Positions 41,579-48,390 of a stretch of 64,000 bases of DNA are shown one piece after another (the first letter of the stretch is position 1; the number at the start of each line of letters is the position of its first letter). The position numbers and the translations under genes are program-made. The DNA lies in NCBI GenBank assembly GCA_002371615.1, contig DFGA01000017.1, positions 62,001-126,000 of the forward strand, read 5' to 3'. This stretch comes from Lachnospiraceae bacterium UBA3762 (lineage in GTDB: Bacteria > Bacillota > Clostridia > Lachnospirales > Lachnospiraceae). Under the pieces are notes generated by a model that made no database searches, had not been told where the DNA came from, and saw only the letters and a list, made by a program, of their open reading frames with translations.

Positions 41579-42211
41579 TCAGGACTGGCGGTCTGTTTTG
41601 CTAAGAGACAGGACATACGAACCGTCATCGGAAACTTTGTATCCTATCTTAATCAGATATGGAACATGCTTATCGGCCTTCTGTCTGAAAGCAAGAGACC
41701 TGTACCCGTCCTTTGCCAGACACTTGTACAGAAAGCTTCCGACGGAAGTGTCCCGGTAAGCGGGAGTTGCGTAATCAAGAATGACTTCTATCTGACCGTC
41801 CTGCAGCTTCCTGCCCAGGAACAGGCATGCGGGATTTGATTCGCAGCATATCAGGTATGCTATATCGGAATCCTCATTTTGAAGCGAAAACTCGGGGAAC
41901 CAGATATTGATGTCATCTATATAGTTTTTAAGAAGATAGGAGAAATAACCGTCATGTCTGTCGGTTTTGATTGAAGTATACGCCCGTTGTTCTTTGAAGA
42001 TCCGGAACAGGTGGTATACGTTGATACCGGCAAGGCATATATTCATAATTGCCGTCGGGTATGACCTGATCGCCAGTGCATACCCGGCGAATATTATGCT
42101 TCCGACAAGATTGATTATGCGAAGCCGGACCACGGAAGTCATCAGCATCGATACAAGAACAAGCGCGGAGCCTATATAACCTATGATCTCTATAATTGTT
42201 GCGGAATCCAT
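41579..42211 (-). CDS. YgjV-family membrane protein with GNAT-like C-terminal region
   Basis: Convergent with the giant gene, with only 3 bases between the two stop codons. The N-terminal ~75 residues hold three membrane segments (GYIGSALVLVSMLMTSV, IINLVGSIIFAGYALAI, ICLAGINVYHLFRIF), as in YgjV-like inner-membrane proteins. Residues about 95-205 resemble an acetyltransferase fold: VILDYATPAYRDTSVGSFLY, then a terminal YLIKIGYKV. The function of this combination is unknown. The start is preceded by GAAAGGG on the minus strand and by an extended -10 promoter. Confidence 0.75.
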   Translation of the reverse strand: MDSATIIEIIGYIGSALVLVSMLMTSVVRLRIINLVGSIIFAGYALAIRSYPTAIMNICLAGINVYHLFRIFKEQRAYTSIKTDRHDGYFSYLLKNYIDDINIWFPEFSLQNEDSDIAYLICCESNPACLFLGRKLQDGQIEVILDYATPAYRDTSVGSFLYKCLAKDGYRSLAFRQKADKHVPYLIKIGYKVSDDGSYVLSLSKTDRQS

Positions 42212-42265
42212 AGCAGAATTAACCCTTTCAAAATAATAAAAATATTTTTCATTTAGCTATAAAGT

Positions 42266-42274
42266 ATTATAACA
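42266..42274 (-). promoter_or_regulatory. Extended -10 promoter for the YgjV-like gene
   Basis: Read on the minus strand this is TGTTATAAT, a perfect extended -10 (TG-n-TATAAT). The identical nonamer occurs before the rubrerythrin and AlaX-like genes. Confidence 0.55.
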
Positions 42275-42297
42275 TATTGCCGATATAGAATATAGAA

Positions 42298-42333
42298 AGC
42301 CGTCATAGACGGCTGTTCCGAAACGGATTTCGG
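42298..42333. other. Two adjacent perfect hairpins between divergent promoters
   Basis: AGCCGTC/GACGGCT (7 base pairs, 3-base loop) is followed after 3 bases by CCGAAA/TTTCGG (6 base pairs, 4-base loop). No T-run follows either. They lie upstream of both predicted divergent promoters, so they are more likely protein-binding dyads or a small unannotated RNA than a leader element. Confidence 0.3.
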
Positions 42334-42471
42334 ATTGATTATCTCAACGGAATGAGAGCTCAAATACAGATGCTTACAGCATCTTCCTGTCTTATCTGTT
42401 CGATAATGATTCCCTTATCCGGATTATAAATCATGTTTTTTGATTTATGTTGTAACAAAGAGTTCCTTATG

Positions 42472-42480
42472 TGATATAAT
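42472..42480 (+). promoter_or_regulatory. Extended -10 promoter for the small-protein pair
   Basis: TGATATAAT is a perfect extended -10. The expected start (about 42487) gives a leader of about 14 bases containing AAGGAGG. Confidence 0.5.
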
Positions 42481-42500
42481 ATTCAAAGGAGGAAGGTAAA

Positions 42501-43109
42501 ATGAGCGATATGAACGTAGGAAGTGTTTCAGGCGTTTACAGTGCTATCAGTACAAGCGCACCCGCTGTTTCTGAAGCTGCAGTAAATGCTGCACAGGCAC
42601 CGGCAGCAAACACCGCCGATGTAGCAGCCGTTTACGAAAAGAGCGATGGAGCTGCAAATAAGGCTACTTATTCGATCAACAAGATGAGCGCCGAAGACCG
42701 TGCAGCACTTGTACAGCAGCTTAAACAGGATCAGGTAGACAGACAGAACCAGATGGTTGATCTTGTCCGCAAGATGTTCTCGGATCAGGCCGGAGTATCA
42801 AAACTTTCAGAACTGTTTACTCCCGAGAACCTCAAGAATGTTACGCAGGCTGATATAGACAAGGCCAAAGAGGATATTTCGGAAGACGGATACTGGGGTA
42901 TCAAGCAGACATCCCAGAGACTGTTTGATTTTGCATCCGCACTTGCCGGAGATGATCCCGACAAGATGAAAGAGATGCAGGCAGCCATGGAAAAGGGCTT
43001 CAAGGAGGCTATGGGTGCATGGGGAGACGAACTTCCCGACATCAGCAAAGATACACTTGCTGCTGCCAACAAGATGTTTGATGAGTATTATGCATCCAAA
43101 AACCAGTAA
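42501..43109 (+). CDS. Conserved-looking small acidic protein of unknown function
   Basis: ATG follows AAAGGAGGAAGG. The first ~55 residues are Ser/Ala-rich and probably disordered (GVYSAISTSAPAVSEAAVNA). The remainder is helical and charged, with EDRAALVQQLKQDQVDRQNQMVDLVRKMF and a C-terminal helix ending in KMFDEYYASKNQ. There is no signal peptide or membrane segment. It is followed after 26 bases by a gene whose C-terminus looks FliD-like, so the two probably form a unit. The disordered N-terminus and helical core would suit a flagellin/hook-type export substrate or chaperone, but that is only inference. Confidence 0.72.
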   Translation: MSDMNVGSVSGVYSAISTSAPAVSEAAVNAAQAPAANTADVAAVYEKSDGAANKATYSINKMSAEDRAALVQQLKQDQVDRQNQMVDLVRKMFSDQAGVSKLSELFTPENLKNVTQADIDKAKEDISEDGYWGIKQTSQRLFDFASALAGDDPDKMKEMQAAMEKGFKEAMGAWGDELPDISKDTLAAANKMFDEYYASKNQ

Positions 43110-43135
43110 TTGCATGTTTATCAGGAGGCGATTAA

Positions 43136-43840
43136 ATGTTTGACATTACCTCAATGCTTGGCAATTCCAATACGAATTCGAACAATTCGTTAGGGTCTTT
43201 TAACTTTTCAGATTATGCCGCTATCAAGAACGGCAGCTACGGAAAGCTTGTAAAATCATATTATGGCGGAACCGACAAGGCCAACTATGAAGCAAAGGCT
43301 GCATCTGCCAAATCATCCGATTCGGCTAAGACCAAAGCTTCAACGGAAGTTGACAAGACCGGACTTACCCAGATCAAGAAAGATGCCGACGAGCTCAGGG
43401 CTTCGGCAGAGGCACTTAACAGTGATGATCTGTGGAAGGCTGCGGACGGAAAGACTGATACGGCTAAGATAAGTAGTGCCGTTAAGAATTTTGCCGACAA
43501 GTACAACAAAGTAATAGATCAGTCGTCAAAGATCAGTTCCCGTGAAGTATCCCAGGATGTTAAGTTCATGACAGGCATGACCGATACATTCTCAAAGGTA
43601 CTCGGTAAGATAGGAATCTCGGTCGGAGAAGATGGCAAGCTTTCGGTTGATGATGAGAAGCTCAAGAATGCCGATAAGGCAACTGTCAAGTCTCTCTTTG
43701 ACGGAAGCGGAACCTACGGTTCGCAGATCGCTGACAAAGCGGGAAGCATATACCGTGATGCTGATATGAGTTCTGCAATTTACGGAAGCAATGCAACCAC
43801 AACTAGTGCATTGTCAAGTGTGTACAACCAGTTTATATAG
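43136..43840 (+). CDS. Small protein with FliD (HAP2) C-terminal-like region
   Basis: ATG follows CAGGAGGCG. The N-terminal ~100 residues are Ser/Asn/Lys-rich, starting MFDITSMLGNSNT. From about residue 150 the sequence GKIGISVGEDGKLSVDDEKLKNADKATVKSLF (given in parts: SVGEDGKLSVDDEKL, then VKSLF) matches the pattern of the FliD cap protein C-terminal domain, where a Dxxx G-K-L-x-V/L-D-x-x-K-L motif precedes V-x-x-L-F. FliD is usually 450-700 residues; this is 234, with no FliD N-terminal domain. It may be a minimal cap or adaptor, or a decoy of a flagellar component. No other flagellar genes are in the window. A terminator follows. Confidence 0.7.
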   Translation: MFDITSMLGNSNTNSNNSLGSFNFSDYAAIKNGSYGKLVKSYYGGTDKANYEAKAASAKSSDSAKTKASTEVDKTGLTQIKKDADELRASAEALNSDDLWKAADGKTDTAKISSAVKNFADKYNKVIDQSSKISSREVSQDVKFMTGMTDTFSKVLGKIGISVGEDGKLSVDDEKLKNADKATVKSLFDGSGTYGSQIADKAGSIYRDADMSSAIYGSNATTTSALSSVYNQFI

Positions 43841-43872
43841 ATCCTTTATCAAACAAAACCTTTACCTTAAGA

Positions 43873-43906
43873 AACCTGGGGCGCCATGCTCCGGGTTTTC
43901 TCTTTA
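43873..43906 (+). terminator. Rho-independent terminator after the FliD-like gene
   Basis: AACCTGGGGC and GCTCCGGGTT form a 10-pair stem (two G-T pairs) with a 5-base loop and TTTTCTCTTT after it. Confidence 0.8.
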
Positions 43907-43977
43907 TGGAATTAAGGTATTTGTCATAATTGACCATGGATAGTTGAAAAGGATAGGTACCTTAATAACATCGATAT

Positions 43978-43993
43978 GTTAGCATATGCTAAC
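43978..43993. promoter_or_regulatory. Perfect 16-base palindrome before the ZIP-CopA operon
   Basis: GTTAGCATATGCTAAC is fully self-complementary. A related 16-mer, GTTAGCGAAGGGTAAC, lies at the start site of the Fur-like/feo operon. The TTAG...CTAA half-sites fit operators of DtxR/MntR-type metal regulators, one of which is encoded at 50926. A weak promoter (TTGAAA 43944, TAACAT 43966) would place the palindrome over the transcription start. Confidence 0.55.
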
Positions 43994-44106
43994 GAAAATG
44001 TCAAATAGTTTTTACGAATATAAAATGTACTTGATGAAAATCATGTTATTGTATAAACTGACAGATTGAAGGGGATAGGACTGAATTCATAGAAAGGAGG
44101 TCTTCT

Positions 44107-44886
44107 ATGACTGATGTTATACAGGGTTTACTGATACCGTTCATAGGAACGAGTCTCGGAGCCGCCTGTGTACTCTTTATGGCAAAAGAACTGAACGTAA
44201 CGGTGCAGAAAGCGCTCACGGGTTTTGCAGCCGGAGTCATGGTTGCCGCATCAATATGGAGCCTGATAATTCCCGCCATGGAACAGTGCGAAGGAATGGG
44301 AAAGCTCTCGTTTGTTCCCGCGTTTATCGGATTCTGGATCGGAACCGCATTTTTGCTGCTGCTTGATCATGTGATACCACATCTTCATATGTATGCCAAT
44401 AAGGCGGAAGGCCCGAGAAGTGATTTTACCAGAACGACAATGATGCTCCTTGCCGTAACTCTTCATAATATTCCGGAAGGCATGGCGGTGGGAGTCGTAT
44501 ATGCCGGAATGCTTGCGGGAAACACGGAGATCACCATAGGAGGAGCACTGGCTCTTTCGATAGGTATTGCAATACAGAACTTTCCGGAGGGAGCCATTAT
44601 TTCAATGCCTCTTCACAGTGAAGGAGTAAGCAAGACAAAGGCGTGTCTGTACGGAATAATATCCGGTGCGGTAGAGCCTGTTGCAGCTCTTGTTATGATC
44701 GCAGCCGCATCATATCTTGTTCCTACGATGCCGTATCTTCTGTCCTTTGCAGCCGGAGCAATGATGTATGTTGTAGTAGAGGAACTGATACCGGAGATGT
44801 CGGAAGGAGAGCATTCCAATATCGGTGTAGTTATGTTTGCGTTTGGGTTTACGCTTATGATGGCGCTTGATGTAGCGCTCGGGTGA
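44107..44886 (+). CDS. ZIP-family divalent metal transporter (ZupT-like)
   Basis: ATG follows AGAAAGGAGG. About eight membrane segments and the ZIP signature are visible: LHNIPEGMAVGV in the fourth helix and IQNFPEGAIISM in the fifth, providing the metal-site His, Asn and Glu residues. There is a third helical signature VVEELIPE. At 259 residues it is the usual ZupT/GufA length. Such carriers import Zn, Fe, Mn or Co into the cytoplasm. It is only 4 bases from the copper-ATPase gene and probably co-transcribed. The palindrome upstream suggests metal-dependent control. Confidence 0.92.
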   Translation: MTDVIQGLLIPFIGTSLGAACVLFMAKELNVTVQKALTGFAAGVMVAASIWSLIIPAMEQCEGMGKLSFVPAFIGFWIGTAFLLLLDHVIPHLHMYANKAEGPRSDFTRTTMMLLAVTLHNIPEGMAVGVVYAGMLAGNTEITIGGALALSIGIAIQNFPEGAIISMPLHSEGVSKTKACLYGIISGAVEPVAALVMIAAASYLVPTMPYLLSFAAGAMMYVVVEELIPEMSEGEHSNIGVVMFAFGFTLMMALDVALG

Positions 44887-44890
44887 TTAT

Positions 44891-47461
44891 ATGAAACAGT
44901 TTAATGTAATGGGAATGAGCTGCGCTGCCTGCCAGGCAAGAGTAGAGAAGGCGGTGTCGCAGGTTCCGGGAGTTGATTCATGCTCAGTAAGCCTTCTTAC
45001 CAATTCAATGGGTGTTGAAGGAGATGCTGATGAGAACAAAATTATAGAAGCGGTTGAAAATGCAGGGTACGGTGCATCGGTTAAGGAGGCTGGCACCGTA
45101 TCGGTAAAGTATTCGGAAAAGCTGCGGGCCGAAGAGGAGTCTTTGATGGATAAAACGACCCCCCTTCTGAGAAAACGGCTGATAGCATCGGTAGCTGTTT
45201 TGCTTGTACTGATGTATTTTTCAATGGGTGTTCATATGTTTGGATTCCCGTTGCCGGAATTTATGAGAGGCAATCATGTTTCAATGGGGATCATGCAGCT
45301 TCTGTTGTCGGGAATCATTCTGGTGATCAATCAGAAGTTTTTTATAAGCGGCTTTAAGAGCCTGTTTCATCTGGCCCCTAATATGGATACACTGATTGCC
45401 CTCGGAAGTGCGGCATCATTTGTATATTCGGCAGTAATGCTGTTTGCGGCAAGCTATGTTCAGATGAAGGATGGTGCCGAAGCGGCGGCACGGTATATGG
45501 ACGAGTACTATTTCGAATCCGCGGCAATGATCCTGACACTTATCACTGTCGGCAAGATGCTCGAATCCTATTCAAAAGGCAGAACGACCGATGCCTTAAA
45601 GGGCCTGATGAAGCTTGCACCCAAAACGGCAAATGTAATCAGGAACGGCGTTGAGAGTACCGTAGATATTGATGAAGTAGTGATCGGGGATATATTTGTT
45701 GTAAGACCCGGAGAGAACATACCGGTTGACGGTGTTGTAGTAGAAGGGGTATCGGCAGTAAACGAGTCAGCGCTGACGGGAGAGTCGATCCCTGTTGACA
45801 AGGAAGAGGGAAGCACGGTCAGTACGGCAACCCTTAACCAGTCGGGATTCTTGAAGTGCCGTGCCACCCGTGTAGGAGAGGATACGACACTTTCACAGAT
45901 CATATCCATGGTTAGCGATGCCGCGGCAACCAAAGCTCCGGTTGCCAAAATAGCCGACCGTATATCCGGAGTGTTCGTACCCGTTGTTATAGCGATAGCT
46001 CTCGTTGTGATAATCGTCTGGCTGTTAATGGGACAGACTGTGGGATACGCTCTTGCGAGAGGCATATCGGTTCTTGTAGTATCATGCCCGTGCGCCCTCG
46101 GCCTCGCGACTCCTGTGGCTATCATGGTAGGAAACGGTGTCGGAGCAAAGAACGGGATACTGTACAAAACCGCTGAAGCTCTGCAGGAGACAGGCTCCGT
46201 TAAGGTAGTCGCCCTCGACAAGACGGGAACCATTACAAAGGGAATGCCGCAGGTTACGGATATATGCGCGGAAGAAGGAGTTACCGATGAAGAGCTGATA
46301 CAAAAGGCCTTTTCGATAGAGACGAGGTCCGAGCACCCTCTTGCAAAAGCAATTACCGCTTACGCGGAGAATATAGGATATAAAGCGGATGATGTTAATG
46401 ATTTTCAGGCTCTGCCGGGTAACGGACTGGAGGCAAACCTTTCGGGGAAACGGATCCTTGGCGGAAGTGTAAGCTTTATTTCTTCAAAACTGCCGGTATC
46501 CGGCAAAATGCAGGAACTAGCCGGCAGGATGTCAGATGATGGAAAGACTCCGATAATGTTTGCCGAGGATAACAGGATACTGGGGCTTATTGCCGTGGCG
46601 GACATGATAAAGGATGACTCGGAAACGGCAATCAGGGAACTCAAAAACATGGGTATCCATGTGGTTATGCTGACGGGTGATAACAACAGAACCGCAGCGG
46701 CCATAGGAAAGCTTGCCGGAGTTGATGAAGTTATAGCAGGAGTCATGCCCGGACAAAAGGAATCGGTTATAGAGAAGCTTCAGAAATACGGAAAAACAGC
46801 AATGATAGGTGACGGAATAAATGATGCTCCCGCCCTTACAAGAGCCGATATCGGCATAGCAATAGGAGCAGGTAGTGATGTTGCGATAGATGCCGCTGAC
46901 GTTGTACTTATGAAATCCAACCTTACGGATGCGGCAGCTGCGGTCAGACTGTCGAGAAAAACCCTTGTAAATATCAAGGAAAATCTGTTCTGGGCTCTCA
47001 TATACAATGTGCTTCTGATCCCTCTTGCGTGCGGAATATATTCGCACTGGGGACTGACAATGAATCCTATGTGGGGAGCGGCGGCAATGAGCATGTCGAG
47101 CCTGTTCGTGGTAACAAATGCGCTTAGACTGAATTTGTTTAACATATATGATTCGTCCCGTGATAAAATGACTAAGGAAAACATAAGCATAAACGCGATC
47201 GAATATGGAGCTTCTAATGATGTGGCTCTTGAGTATGAAGGAGGAAGTACTATGACAAAAACAGTTAATATCGAGGGAATGATGTGCGCTCACTGCGAGG
47301 CAAATGTCAAGAAGGCGCTGGAGGCGCTGGACGGTATAGAAAGTGCCGTTGTAAGCCATGAGGCCGGAACCGCAGTCATAGAGTTGTCCAAAGAGGTTGA
47401 TGATAATCTTATCAAACAAACAATAGAAGATAAGGATTACAAGTTTATTTCAATCGGCTGA
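44891..47461 (+). CDS. copA: Copper-type P1B ATPase with N- and C-terminal heavy-metal domains
   Basis: Residues 1-65 are a heavy-metal-binding (HMA) domain with GMSCAAC (Cys 11, 14). Then come eight membrane helices, the actuator TGES loop (ALTGESIPVD), the CPC metal site (Cys 399, 401), phosphorylated Asp 443 in DKTGT, the SEHPLAKA motif, and the hinge GDGINDAP. CPC with CxxC domains indicates export of Cu(I) (or Ag) at the expense of ATP. A second HMA domain sits at the extreme C-terminus (about 788-856, CAHC at 799-802), preceded by its own strong ribosome site, so this part may also be made alone as a chaperone. No clear ribosome site precedes the start at 44891, suggesting coupling with the ZIP gene. 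A strong terminator follows. Confidence 0.93.
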   Translation: MKQFNVMGMSCAACQARVEKAVSQVPGVDSCSVSLLTNSMGVEGDADENKIIEAVENAGYGASVKEAGTVSVKYSEKLRAEEESLMDKTTPLLRKRLIASVAVLLVLMYFSMGVHMFGFPLPEFMRGNHVSMGIMQLLLSGIILVINQKFFISGFKSLFHLAPNMDTLIALGSAASFVYSAVMLFAASYVQMKDGAEAAARYMDEYYFESAAMILTLITVGKMLESYSKGRTTDALKGLMKLAPKTANVIRNGVESTVDIDEVVIGDIFVVRPGENIPVDGVVVEGVSAVNESALTGESIPVDKEEGSTVSTATLNQSGFLKCRATRVGEDTTLSQIISMVSDAAATKAPVAKIADRISGVFVPVVIAIALVVIIVWLLMGQTVGYALARGISVLVVSCPCALGLATPVAIMVGNGVGAKNGILYKTAEALQETGSVKVVALDKTGTITKGMPQVTDICAEEGVTDEELIQKAFSIETRSEHPLAKAITAYAENIGYKADDVNDFQALPGNGLEANLSGKRILGGSVSFISSKLPVSGKMQELAGRMSDDGKTPIMFAEDNRILGLIAVADMIKDDSETAIRELKNMGIHVVMLTGDNNRTAAAIGKLAGVDEVIAGVMPGQKESVIEKLQKYGKTAMIGDGINDAPALTRADIGIAIGAGSDVAIDAADVVLMKSNLTDAAAAVRLSRKTLVNIKENLFWALIYNVLLIPLACGIYSHWGLTMNPMWGAAAMSMSSLFVVTNALRLNLFNIYDSSRDKMTKENISINAIEYGASNDVALEYEGGSTMTKTVNIEGMMCAHCEANVKKALEALDGIESAVVSHEAGTAVIELSKEVDDNLIKQTIEDKDYKFISIG
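47252..47461 (+). CDS. Embedded in-frame CopZ-like copper chaperone (internal start in copA)
   Basis: Inside the copA frame, AAGGAGGAAG at 47238-47247 stands 7 bases (from GGAGG) before ATG 47252. Translation from there gives a 69-residue protein starting MTKTVNIEGMMCAHC, the exact size and layout of CopZ/Atx1-type Cu(I) chaperones. Both products would share one reading frame and one stop codon. The site is seen; production of a separate protein is inferred. Confidence 0.55.
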   Translation: MTKTVNIEGMMCAHCEANVKKALEALDGIESAVVSHEAGTAVIELSKEVDDNLIKQTIEDKDYKFISIG

Positions 47462-47500
47462 CGGATGGGCACGGCATCTGTATATTGACCGGTTGTGCAT

Positions 47501-47530
47501 GGAACCTGTTGAACAGGTTCCTTTTTTTTG
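47501..47530 (+). terminator. Strong rho-independent terminator after copA
   Basis: GGAACCTG and CAGGTTCC pair (up to 10 pairs) and are followed by eight T residues. Confidence 0.93.
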
Positions 47531-47548
47531 TAAATATGAAATATTTTC

Positions 47549-47594
47549 TTGACAATCATTTTCAAAGTGATATAGTGAGTTAGCGAAGGGTAAC
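47549..47594 (+). promoter_or_regulatory. Promoter of the fur-like/feo operon with Fur-box-like and GTTAGC-type operators
   Basis: TTGACA (47549-47554), 16 bases, TATAGT (47571-47576). TGACAATCATTTTCA (47550-47564) matches 13 of 14 or so informative positions loosely, precisely two mismatches to the 7-1-7 Fur consensus TGATAATnATTATCA, and covers the -35 box. GTTAGCGAAGGGTAAC (47579-47594) lies on the expected transcription start and resembles the palindrome at 43978. A further GTTAGCGAT half-site follows at 47601. Confidence 0.65.
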
Positions 47595-47648
47595 AAATGT
47601 GTTAGCGATATAAAACATAATAGAGTTGATCCGAAGGAGATATTCAAT

Positions 47649-47885
47649 ATGACAGGTGCACAGGTCATTGATGAAATGCGAAAAAAGGGATGCCGGATTA
47701 CTAAGCAGAGAAAACTGATCGTTGATATCATAATGAGCAATGAGTTTAATTCCTGCAAGGAAATATACTACAGAGTCATCAAAGAAGATCCAACCATCGG
47801 AATGGCAACCGTGTACAGAATGATCAATCAGCTCGAAAAGATGAATGTGATCCGCAGGATCGAAAAAATAGAAGTTGTGAGGTGA
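47649..47885 (+). CDS. Fur-family protein, DNA-binding domain only
   Basis: ATG follows GAAGGAGA. The 78 residues cover only the Fur winged helix (GCRITKQRKLIVDII, then the recognition region MATVYRMINQLEKMNVIRR) and stop where the dimerisation and metal-binding domain of a normal ~140-residue Fur would begin. No continuation is visible in the other frames; FeoA follows 5 bases after the stop. It could act as a minimal DNA-binding partner or anti-regulator of the feo operon it heads. Alternatively it is a decayed fur whose DNA-binding part is still kept. Confidence 0.78.
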   Translation: MTGAQVIDEMRKKGCRITKQRKLIVDIIMSNEFNSCKEIYYRVIKEDPTIGMATVYRMINQLEKMNVIRRIEKIEVVR

Positions 47886-47890
47886 GATGA

Positions 47891-48103
47891 ATGCCGTTAA
47901 CTATGGTTGGAACAGGTGAGACGGTAACAATTACAGGTATAACCGGAAAAGATGAGGTAAGACAGCATCTTGCGGAACTTGGATTTGTAGTGGGAGCAGC
48001 CGTTACGGTAGTTAATTCCATCAACGGAAATCTGATAATTAACGTAATGGATTCCAGGGTGGCACTCGATAAGAGCATGGCTGCCCGAATTATGGTTTCT
48101 TAG
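47891..48103 (+). CDS. feoA: FeoA-domain protein (first copy)
   Basis: A 70-residue SH3-like FeoA domain: GETVTITGITG, then the conserved turn HLAELGFVVGAAVTVV and a final MAARIMVS. FeoA binds or modulates FeoB during Fe(II) uptake. This copy is the more divergent of the two and follows the Fur-like gene by 5 bases in the feo operon. Two separate FeoA proteins with one FeoB are frequent in Clostridia. Confidence 0.85.
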   Translation: MPLTMVGTGETVTITGITGKDEVRQHLAELGFVVGAAVTVVNSINGNLIINVMDSRVALDKSMAARIMVS

Positions 48104-48128
48104 CTTTTTGGAAAGGAGAGGAGAATCA

Positions 48129-48350
48129 ATGCGTACGTTAAAAGACGTAAATGTAGGTGAGACGGTTGTAGTGAAAGGTCTTCGTGGCGAGGGACCGGTA
48201 AAACGCCGGATCATGGACATGGGTATCACAAAGGGAGTAGAGATACAGGTCCGTAAAGTGGCGCCCCTCGGCGATCCCATGGAGCTTAACCTGCGCGGAT
48301 ACGAACTGTCCGTCAGAAAAGCCGACGCCGAAATGATAGAGGTTGAATAA
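48129..48350 (+). CDS. feoA: FeoA-domain protein (second copy)
   Basis: The start at 48129 follows AAGGAGAGGAG; an in-frame TTG at 48108 is upstream of this ribosome site and is rejected. The 73-residue protein carries the classical FeoA pattern: GETVVVKGLRGEGPVKRR, MDMGITKGVEI, and the conserved APLGDPMEL with GYELSVRKADAEMI. It is closer to the standard FeoA than the first copy and directly precedes feoB. Confidence 0.9.
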   Translation: MRTLKDVNVGETVVVKGLRGEGPVKRRIMDMGITKGVEIQVRKVAPLGDPMELNLRGYELSVRKADAEMIEVE

Positions 48351-48390
48351 GAAAATATAAGTTAGCGATCAAAAGAAAGAAGGTAAACCG

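Noticed and set aside
42298..42484. Riboswitch in the leader of the small-protein pair
   Set aside because: The best promoter (42472-42480) lies downstream of the hairpins, and no known riboswitch core sequence could be recognised.
47649..47900. Frameshifted full-length fur gene
   Set aside because: The other frames after the stop do not encode the His-rich metal-binding domain, and FeoA begins 5 bases later with its own start.
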